The notes beneath the pieces are model-generated. The model saw nothing but the letters and a program-made list of their open reading frames with translations. It was not told the DNA's origin and ran no database searches. The position numbers and the translations under genes are program-made. Positions 53,694-61,331 of a stretch of DNA of 64,000 nucleotides are shown here, piece after piece (within the stretch, counting starts at the first letter, position 1; every line of letters begins with the position of its first letter). This stretch comes from a virus, in IMG/VR virus record IMGVR_UViG_3300028607_003725, positions 1-64,000 of that record; one strand, 5' to 3'.

Positions 53694-56132
53694 ATGTCTT
53701 ATTTTATAATTCCACCAGAACAATATTTCGATGATACGGCTGCAAATCTTGCCACACCGGAGAGATTTAATGCTATATTTAACATAATTAATCAAGAAGC
53801 AGTAAGTAGACATGGGTTTATTTATCCAATTATGCTGAATGTATCTCATCCAACTATTTCTTTAGATAGTGAGGGGGTTCCAAGCCCCTTGGTAATATCT
53901 TTTCAAGAGGTTGGAAGTGCACTGGCTCCAGTAGATGGGGAAGGTGCTACTTTGTATAACATAACCTATGAATGGTCTCTAGCTACTGATAGTGTAGGGG
54001 GTTTCACGGGAGCAACTGGTGATAGTTCAGTTTCTATAGATTTACAAGGTTCAACTTATGATTCTGCTACCGATACGGTAGGTGTAGACTTAACACTAAC
54101 ATATCTAAATATAAATCAATCTGAATATAAAGTGTTTTCTACTAGCTACTCTGTTCCTTTTGTAGAAAAAGGATTAGATGGAGAAGCTGCAATAACTACT
54201 CCTATGCCTTTAATATATGCACCTTTTAATCATCAACCATTAAGTTGGTTGGAGCCTAATAGCGATCAAAATGCTATGGCTAAAATACTTGCATTCAATC
54301 AATCTTTTGTTCCACCTGGTTGGGGAGCGTATAATGTAACGTGGAGTTTAGTGGATTCAGGAGGTAATGATTATAGTAATTATATTTCATCTTTTGATAA
54401 TACTAAAGTAGAACTGCAAATACCGGATGCAGACAAACATTTTATATTAACATTAACTATAACTAATAATGGGGGCATAAATGAGTACTCCACTACCGTT
54501 GATATATTTACCTATGGACCAGGAGTGTTTTTCTTACAATGGGGTTCGTCTGATGATATTCCCCAAAATCCACATTTTGTAAGTTTAGAGGGAATTACAA
54601 TTCCACATTCTGATTCCTTATTTCCTATAGAATCAGGCTCAATGAAAGTAAAATGGGGATATGATAATACCGATTTTGGAGAAGTAGGAATAGCTAATTA
54701 TTCTGGTTATTTAGGGGGACCTAACAGTCCTAATTCTGAAGCACTTTCAACAGCCTTTACAGCTGCTGGATTAACTCCGCCTACCTCCGAGGACGAGTGG
54801 AATTCATATGCTTTAATAAATATAGAACAAGCTGCTAATAATATAGTAGATAATCTAGCTACTTGGTTTATCTTTATTGGTGGTCAAGGAATGGTACAGC
54901 AGGCAAAAATTGAAGCAGATGTAAGTAGTTCTAATGCTTATTTTTCAGCAATTATTCCAGAATTTGTTAAATCACATACTTATTTAATATCCGGTTTAGC
55001 GGTAGGGCAAGCTCCTAATGGATTTTTTGACCAAAATGTTTCCATAGGGTCTAAATTTGAAAGATCAATAATCCACCTTAAACACTATGAGGTAGGAAAT
55101 GCAGGCAATTTAACATATGTAGGCAATCATGATCAAACTAGAATAGTTACCCCTAGTAAATCTATATTTCCTATATCTACTATATTTAAAGGTGTCCCAA
55201 ATAACATTTATTTTCATGCAAGTGTAGCATCAGCTATAGGCAGTTCCTATTCGGGATTAATGACTTCATATGGAGGATTAGTTCCTAGTACAGCTAATTC
55301 TGGGATAATCTCATTAACGTCGGCACGCACTATTTCAGGGGTTGTTGTTGCAGGAGAGCAGTTTGGAGTAGACGTTGATATAACTTTGAATAGTGGATCA
55401 GAAAATCCAATAGGGTATTTAGTATCGTATCGGGAATTTGGTGCTGCTGACATTATAGATGAATCTTTAGTTCCAAGTTTTAGTGCAAATAGCGCAGATT
55501 ACTCTGTATTGTTTATAAAAAGTAGACACTTCAGTCTTCCAGCAAAACTAGGAAGAAAGGTTAAGGTTTGGGTAAAGAGTGTCATGGGAGATGGTTCCAT
55601 GTCAGTCTATGTAGCCAGTTCAGAAGTAGTAGTTCAATTTCCATCTTCATTTGAGCAGTCCTTACTACGTGTACATTTAGGTAGAAGTAATGGAACGACT
55701 CCTGCAAGCTCAGGAGACTGGGAAAATACCTGGGAAGACGAAGGCGCAACTTATGATTTTAGTCAACATACTACTCATTTTGCTACTTTTGCCAAAAAGA
55801 CAGAATTACAAGGTGTTAATGTATGGGTTCAAGGCTTAGAAAGCAGTAGCAGTCAATGGGATATAATTATATCTATTGGCGGATCTGGGGCCAGTGAGCA
55901 CTATGATGTTGCCACGAATATAGATTCTTCTTCTCCTGGATTTTTTTCTAACACGACTCCTACTTTATATTATTTAGATGATTTATCTGTTACCAAGGAG
56001 GCAGGTACGCCAATTGGTATAAATTTGAGATTTAATGGAGCTACTGGAACAGAAATAGGAGACTTAGGAGACAAAGATTATGATATAACAGTTGAGCTAA
56101 CATATTCATACCCGTTTGAAGAGACTGCTTAA
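53694..56132 (+). CDS. Large beta-rich structural protein (wedge or fibre)
   Basis: 812 aa, ATG with strong AGGAGAGG. The sequence suggests several Ig-like beta-sandwiches: residues ~55-160 (PTISLDSEGVPSPLVISFQE, then YNITYEWSLAT), ~190-280 (YNVTWSLVDSGGNDYSNYIS, then FILTLTITNN), and a C-terminal lectin-like or jelly-roll-like part. GFTGATGDSS and FNGATGTEIGD carry the recurring GATG turns. There are no catalytic motifs. It is probably an exposed baseplate or short-fibre component. Its stop overlaps the next ATG (TAATG). Confidence 0.5.
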   Translation: MSYFIIPPEQYFDDTAANLATPERFNAIFNIINQEAVSRHGFIYPIMLNVSHPTISLDSEGVPSPLVISFQEVGSALAPVDGEGATLYNITYEWSLATDSVGGFTGATGDSSVSIDLQGSTYDSATDTVGVDLTLTYLNINQSEYKVFSTSYSVPFVEKGLDGEAAITTPMPLIYAPFNHQPLSWLEPNSDQNAMAKILAFNQSFVPPGWGAYNVTWSLVDSGGNDYSNYISSFDNTKVELQIPDADKHFILTLTITNNGGINEYSTTVDIFTYGPGVFFLQWGSSDDIPQNPHFVSLEGITIPHSDSLFPIESGSMKVKWGYDNTDFGEVGIANYSGYLGGPNSPNSEALSTAFTAAGLTPPTSEDEWNSYALINIEQAANNIVDNLATWFIFIGGQGMVQQAKIEADVSSSNAYFSAIIPEFVKSHTYLISGLAVGQAPNGFFDQNVSIGSKFERSIIHLKHYEVGNAGNLTYVGNHDQTRIVTPSKSIFPISTIFKGVPNNIYFHASVASAIGSSYSGLMTSYGGLVPSTANSGIISLTSARTISGVVVAGEQFGVDVDITLNSGSENPIGYLVSYREFGAADIIDESLVPSFSANSADYSVLFIKSRHFSLPAKLGRKVKVWVKSVMGDGSMSVYVASSEVVVQFPSSFEQSLLRVHLGRSNGTTPASSGDWENTWEDEGATYDFSQHTTHFATFAKKTELQGVNVWVQGLESSSSQWDIIISIGGSGASEHYDVATNIDSSSPGFFSNTTPTLYYLDDLSVTKEAGTPIGINLRFNGATGTEIGDLGDKDYDITVELTYSYPFEETA

Positions 56133-57730
56133 TGAATTTTAAATTCATAGATAAAATGACATTAGATGACTCTGGTTTCAATGTTGGTCCTGTTCCGATA
56201 ACAGCTTTTTTGGGAGGAGATACAGAATCCCATCAGGTTAATATAACAAAAGGTATAGACTACAATAGTATGTTTGGTTTTGATAAAACTACTAAACAAA
56301 TTTTGCCTATGGGTTCAACAGGTGCATTTATAATTCCAGGACAAAAGTTAGCAATCGGAGCAGCTGTAGACATTCTGTTAGGACCAGTAGATGCCAATTT
56401 AACGTCTACTTTAACTGACGCAACCGCAGATGAATTTATTATTTATGATTTATTAACTAATAAACCGTTTACCTCTTTTGCAAAAGTTAATTCTAATACA
56501 GTACATTTAGGCGCTTATGATTACCAAAACAATGTTTTAGTGTATAGAACTAGTACTGATGAGGAAAGATTTTTAAAGGTCTCTCCTCGTTATACAGTTG
56601 GAAGTGATTGGAGTATTGTTGATAATACTATTGAGTTAACACATTCCGATTTTGTAGTAGACAACCAACTTACCTTTATGAATAATCCTTTATCTCAAGT
56701 TGAACTATTATGGTGTGATAAAGAAGATTACAAAAATTGGACACTATATTTACCTAGAAAAATAGAATTAGGTCCAAATTCTACTATACTTATTACTCCT
56801 ACAGGAGCTGGACCATCTTCTAAACGACATAAATATATAGAAAAAGAACATATTAATAAAGTAAGATCTAGATTGTTACAAACCAACCATAGAGGCCTAG
56901 ATATAACAGGAGACGGAAGTTTTAGTAATAATACAGAGTCAATTAATTATGAGTATGGTTATATAAAACTATATGATAAAAAAGAAAAGCATTATAACAA
57001 AGTGGTGTGGGATATAGATCCTAAACGAGGCTATCTTCTTTTAGAAGATCCGGCAAAAGATGGACTTCTAATAGATTATAAAGTTGATGATTCTTGGTTC
57101 CCCTTTGATTCAGAGGTAATTAATATGAATCCTTTACGTAATAACGTATTGACATATTATGTATGGATTCATAACACTACACATAGATTGTATTATAGTA
57201 ATTCTAATAATAAATCACTTTTGTTTGAGAATAATACTTTTAGTAATACAGTTGTTTTAACAAATAAATACAGTCATTTATTTACTGTATCCACTGTCTA
57301 TAAAGATTCCCAGGCTATAGATATAAGACAACACGGAGGAGTTTTAAAAAATCAAGACGGTGCAGCTTTTGATATAAAATCACATACAACTCTCGGCTAT
57401 TGGGGTTACGAACCAACACCATTAAATATAGTTTTGGTAGATTTGCCAGACAATATACTAGAAAATATGATAGATCAATTTAACGAAAAAGGAGCAACAG
57501 CATATGACTTAGCTATTCCCGCTAGTATGCAGGAGGATAGACAGACGGCAGTAGTTTATTTAAATGAATTTGAAGATGAAAATGGAGTTAATTTAATACA
57601 AAATGAGATTTTTGAAGCAGTAGGTAAGTATATGCCATTAGGGATTGCGGTTATTGTCCGAGACCAATACACAAATGTATTGTTTGGAACAGAGGACTCA
57701 GCGTTACTTACTACTAGTCATGGTTTATAG
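56132..57730 (+). CDS. Baseplate/fibre structural protein, unknown family
   Basis: 532 aa, start overlapping the previous stop. The N-terminal half is beta-rich (SHQVNITKGIDYNSMFGFDK). A basic middle has HKYIEKEHINKVRSRLLQTN and DITGDGSFSNNTESINYEYG. The C-terminal ~100 residues are mixed alpha/beta (PLNIVLVDLPDNILENMIDQ; QTAVVYLNEFEDENGVNLIQ). Compact, with few GATG turns, unlike its neighbours, so it may be a core wedge element rather than a fibre. No family is recognised. Confidence 0.45.
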   Translation: MNFKFIDKMTLDDSGFNVGPVPITAFLGGDTESHQVNITKGIDYNSMFGFDKTTKQILPMGSTGAFIIPGQKLAIGAAVDILLGPVDANLTSTLTDATADEFIIYDLLTNKPFTSFAKVNSNTVHLGAYDYQNNVLVYRTSTDEERFLKVSPRYTVGSDWSIVDNTIELTHSDFVVDNQLTFMNNPLSQVELLWCDKEDYKNWTLYLPRKIELGPNSTILITPTGAGPSSKRHKYIEKEHINKVRSRLLQTNHRGLDITGDGSFSNNTESINYEYGYIKLYDKKEKHYNKVVWDIDPKRGYLLLEDPAKDGLLIDYKVDDSWFPFDSEVINMNPLRNNVLTYYVWIHNTTHRLYYSNSNNKSLLFENNTFSNTVVLTNKYSHLFTVSTVYKDSQAIDIRQHGGVLKNQDGAAFDIKSHTTLGYWGYEPTPLNIVLVDLPDNILENMIDQFNEKGATAYDLAIPASMQEDRQTAVVYLNEFEDENGVNLIQNEIFEAVGKYMPLGIAVIVRDQYTNVLFGTEDSALLTTSHGL

Positions 57731-57738
57731 GAGTATAT

Positions 57739-59814
57739 ATTATCGCAACACTACAATCATATAGAATAAAGGAAATACAAGAGCTTATTATATCAGTGTT
57801 TGGTCAAATGAATATAACTGATCCTGACGAAAGAAATAATATTGCATTAGATATAGCTACGAGACTTAATACAGGTAATCCGTTGTCTTCCTCATATTCT
57901 AAAAGCGATACAGCTAATTCTGCGAAATACAGAGCAGATATTAGAGCAATTTTAATTGATGTTATAACGGAATTATTATATATTAGGAATTTGCAAACAG
58001 AAGTAAATGACCTTGAAGCAGACTCCCGTGATTCAATAAGGTACGCTTCCAATAGAGTAGATAGAATACTTAGCAAACTTCATGCACTGGGAAGTAATGT
58101 ATTAGAAACATTTGAAGAGGGGTTAGTTTCAGGTAAATTTAGTGGGACTTTAATTAAGGATGGTAAACTAAGACTCGACGAAGCTCAGATTACGGCTGCC
58201 TTAAAATCTATTGATATACTAAAGGTTATTCCAGCTGAGTCTATTACTAATAACACCAAAGTTATTATAACTGGAGATCCCAATGTGCTAGGAGTTAGAG
58301 GGACAGGATCAGATACCTTATGGATAGAATGCATCACTCCCAGAAGAATTGAGCTTAATTGGATAGATAGACCATACTGGGAGTCAACGCAAGATTCTGG
58401 ATCCTCTATTAGAATACAAGGACTATTGATTGCTATAGATATAGAATTACAGGACGCTATAACCCCTGCTGCTATTACGGTTAAAGGTACTGATGATATA
58501 AGACTATTCAGGGTTTATGCTGGAGATTCTTTTGGGGGTACAAGACTTTTATCAGCTAATGGAAATCCAGTAGAAGATGTAACGGCGAGTAATACCTCTT
58601 ATGTGGATGATATTGTTTTATCATCTGACTCTGTATATAGTAAATTTAAATTACTATTAAATGTACCATATCCATTTAAAGAAATTGACGGAAAACAAGT
58701 TTATAAAATAGGATTACACAATATAAAAATATCTTCAGAAATAACTAGTGATTTAATTTCAGGAAGTTTTAGTACATTTCCATTTATTGCTAACAATTTA
58801 TCATTATTCAAAGCTAAACTGTACGCAAAACAAAAATTATACCCAGCATCTTTTACAGAATATAGTCTATGTTTTTATACAGGCAAACTTAAACAAGAGA
58901 TAGCTGTTTTACCAAAACGTACTCAAAAAGTTTATTCTCAATTAACATCTGATTCAGAAGGTAAGTTTACCTTACCTTTTCCTATTATTTCTGGGCCCAG
59001 TGCTGATGAGATGACCATTTGGACAAGTGATAATGTAGAAATAACGGATACTTTAGTGCTCGACAACAATGGATACGAAATACAATTAGAGAGCTATCCA
59101 AATACAACTGCTTTATTTGATTATTGGACATTCCCTTATACGTCTTATACAGGGGACAACACTACAGCCGAACACTGGACATCTCAAGATGACGTTCCTA
59201 TAATTCAAAGAACTCCACCTTCATCAAATCCTGATAGAATGCTAGGAGTAGATGAAGGAATATTTGCAGGAACATATCTAAATAAAGTTTATCATGATAA
59301 AGCTGACGGAAGGATATTTCCGTTAGATCGAGTTCCTCATATAAATGTTCGTTATATGGATGGTCACGATACATTTGCATTTGAGGTTAATGGTGATGGA
59401 ATCGGGATAGACGATATTACACCTTATCTTAATCCTCTTAATACTATTATATTCGACGAAGATGAGACCAAATTACAATTTTATTATAAAGATAGAAAAA
59501 TATATACAAGTTTTAATATGTTAGATCCGGTAGCTTATTCTACTGCTAATGCTAATAATACTTTTCCTTCTATAAACTCTGTTGTAGTAAAGTATGCTAC
59601 AAAAGCAGATTCTGTATCTTTAACAATCAAGTTATACGGAGAAGGTCCTTTAGTTGATATGTATAATCTAGAGCTTATAGGACTAGACTTAGGACTTGAA
59701 TCCACATCAACATTGAGTGTTGGAGCAGACCCAGGTACTGCTGAAAGTTCTACTACGTCTGGATCGTACCAAGGGACATCTAGTGGAGGTTCTAATATGG
59801 CTGGATCCTATTAA
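57739..59814 (+). CDS. Structural protein with probable ATT start codon
   Basis: 692 aa from 57739. The reading frame is protein-like (IATLQSYRIKEIQELIISV) upstream of the first conventional start, GTG at 57796, which has no ribosome-binding site. AGGAG lies at 57729-57733, directly over the previous stop, and points to ATT 57739 (5-nt spacing) or ATC 57742 (8 nt). I therefore choose a non-standard start; a conservative start would be 57796. The N-terminal ~120 residues are helical, with a coiled-coil segment (LYIRNLQTEVNDLEADSRDS). The body is beta-rich and the last 30 residues are Ser/Gly/Thr-rich (STTSGSYQGTSSGGSNMAGS), a flexible tail. Confidence 0.55.
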   Translation: MIATLQSYRIKEIQELIISVFGQMNITDPDERNNIALDIATRLNTGNPLSSSYSKSDTANSAKYRADIRAILIDVITELLYIRNLQTEVNDLEADSRDSIRYASNRVDRILSKLHALGSNVLETFEEGLVSGKFSGTLIKDGKLRLDEAQITAALKSIDILKVIPAESITNNTKVIITGDPNVLGVRGTGSDTLWIECITPRRIELNWIDRPYWESTQDSGSSIRIQGLLIAIDIELQDAITPAAITVKGTDDIRLFRVYAGDSFGGTRLLSANGNPVEDVTASNTSYVDDIVLSSDSVYSKFKLLLNVPYPFKEIDGKQVYKIGLHNIKISSEITSDLISGSFSTFPFIANNLSLFKAKLYAKQKLYPASFTEYSLCFYTGKLKQEIAVLPKRTQKVYSQLTSDSEGKFTLPFPIISGPSADEMTIWTSDNVEITDTLVLDNNGYEIQLESYPNTTALFDYWTFPYTSYTGDNTTAEHWTSQDDVPIIQRTPPSSNPDRMLGVDEGIFAGTYLNKVYHDKADGRIFPLDRVPHINVRYMDGHDTFAFEVNGDGIGIDDITPYLNPLNTIIFDEDETKLQFYYKDRKIYTSFNMLDPVAYSTANANNTFPSINSVVVKYATKADSVSLTIKLYGEGPLVDMYNLELIGLDLGLESTSTLSVGADPGTAESSTTSGSYQGTSSGGSNMAGSY

Positions 59815-61331
59815 TGTATCACAATTCTAATACTAGTAATGTTGTAACTCCTGTAAATGGTGATCCTAAAGATTCACTTCAAGAAATAATTTTTATTTTG
59901 CCAAATGGCTCTATATGGACAGGTCCTGTACATAAGATGAATAAGAATGAGTGGATGACTGGCTCCTTTCATACTAATGTTTCTGTACCTTTGTTTGCTT
60001 ATCAAACTACGCTAGATTTTCCAAAACAGGGTTCAGTCGCAACAAGCACTCCGTTAAACAAAGTTTTGGAAACCCTCGGTATACGAACAGAAGTAACAGA
60101 GAGTAACTTGCTAAGAATTGGTAACGTTATTACAACAGCTAGGTTATTATTAGAACAAGAAAATCAAGTTGTACATATTCTAGCTGATAAATTAGAACAA
60201 TTTATATCAAAGAGCATTATACAAGAAGAAACAAATGGAAGTGGAAGTTTAACTGATAGTTTTTCTACGCCTTTTCAATTAGAATCCGATTCTCCTCAAA
60301 ATTTAACCGAACAGATTAAATCTATTGAATATATTCCAAATAATGATGAGGATCACTTAGTATATTTTGGCAATGCAGAAACACTAGGGTTATCTGAAAC
60401 ATGGACTAGTTTAAAGACCAATTCGATTGCTGTTGATATGGTTTCTAGACGAAATCTATCCATAGAAACAATAGCTCAAACAAGCAGTGGCAATGGTGTG
60501 GATATTCCTTCCGAGGAGTTTAGAACTGTGCCTGATGGAGTCCAAAAAGGATTCAACGGACACTTAAAAATTTCAATGAATGGTTCCCCTTTTGTCAATA
60601 AAATTAAATTAAATACTCAGAGTGATGTTACCATAAGAAATATAAGATTTAATAGTGTAGAGTCCGACGATGAATTATCAGGTTCAGCATTTTCTGGAGA
60701 ACTTAGTTTAGTTCCAACTGCCGCTGATATTATATATATGGATATAGATTTTGTTTCTCCAGTACCTTTTACAACTTATGGAATATACGATCAAGAGGAG
60801 AATGCAGTAACAGATTTAATTTTTATGCCAAATTCAGACTACAATATGGAGTTCTCTCCATCAGGATTAAATGCTATTTATGAAAGGTCAAGATTAATAT
60901 TGGACCCAATATATTTATTATCAGAAACTTATAGGGATACAACTGAATATACTTTAGGAGACTATTACTGTAAAGGCGGGAGTTTAAAAAGTATTTATAT
61001 GATTACCCAAGAAACTATTCCAGATGAATTTGAACCTGGAACGTTCATTAAATATTTTCTTATACTTAATGAAAAGGAATATCCTATCACTCCTCAAAAT
61101 AAAATTGGGGATAATCCTTCTACATATGTACTTAATAGTACTCTGGGTAGTGAAATAAAAAACACACTGGTTCAAAAGGGGGATATGGCTTTCATAGAGG
61201 GAGATAATACAATAACATGGCAAATAAAGGTAATTTTAACCAGACCAAGTACTCAGACTAATATGACTCCCAGTTTATCTGCGATTAATTTTACATATAC
61301 AACAACTAGTTATGATAATCTGGTAGAATAA
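59814..61331 (+). CDS. Structural protein, probably baseplate/fibre
   Basis: 505 aa, start overlapping the previous stop (TAATG). An N-terminal beta-rich segment (QEIIFILPNGSIWTGPVHKM) is followed by a helical stretch at ~95-140 (NVITTARLLLEQENQVVHIL; ADKLEQFISKSIIQEE). The rest is beta-sandwich-like (DITFVSP-type strands; FEPGTFIKYFLILNEKEYPI). No enzymatic motif. It is one of four consecutive large proteins that share general architecture and probably build the outer wedge and fibre attachment. Confidence 0.45.
   Translation: MYHNSNTSNVVTPVNGDPKDSLQEIIFILPNGSIWTGPVHKMNKNEWMTGSFHTNVSVPLFAYQTTLDFPKQGSVATSTPLNKVLETLGIRTEVTESNLLRIGNVITTARLLLEQENQVVHILADKLEQFISKSIIQEETNGSGSLTDSFSTPFQLESDSPQNLTEQIKSIEYIPNNDEDHLVYFGNAETLGLSETWTSLKTNSIAVDMVSRRNLSIETIAQTSSGNGVDIPSEEFRTVPDGVQKGFNGHLKISMNGSPFVNKIKLNTQSDVTIRNIRFNSVESDDELSGSAFSGELSLVPTAADIIYMDIDFVSPVPFTTYGIYDQEENAVTDLIFMPNSDYNMEFSPSGLNAIYERSRLILDPIYLLSETYRDTTEYTLGDYYCKGGSLKSIYMITQETIPDEFEPGTFIKYFLILNEKEYPITPQNKIGDNPSTYVLNSTLGSEIKNTLVQKGDMAFIEGDNTITWQIKVILTRPSTQTNMTPSLSAINFTYTTTSYDNLVE

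Noticed and set aside
57796-57798. GTG at 57796 as the start of the 692-aa gene
   Set aside because: No ribosome-binding site precedes it and protein-like sequence continues upstream to a good AGGAG; kept only as a conservative alternative.
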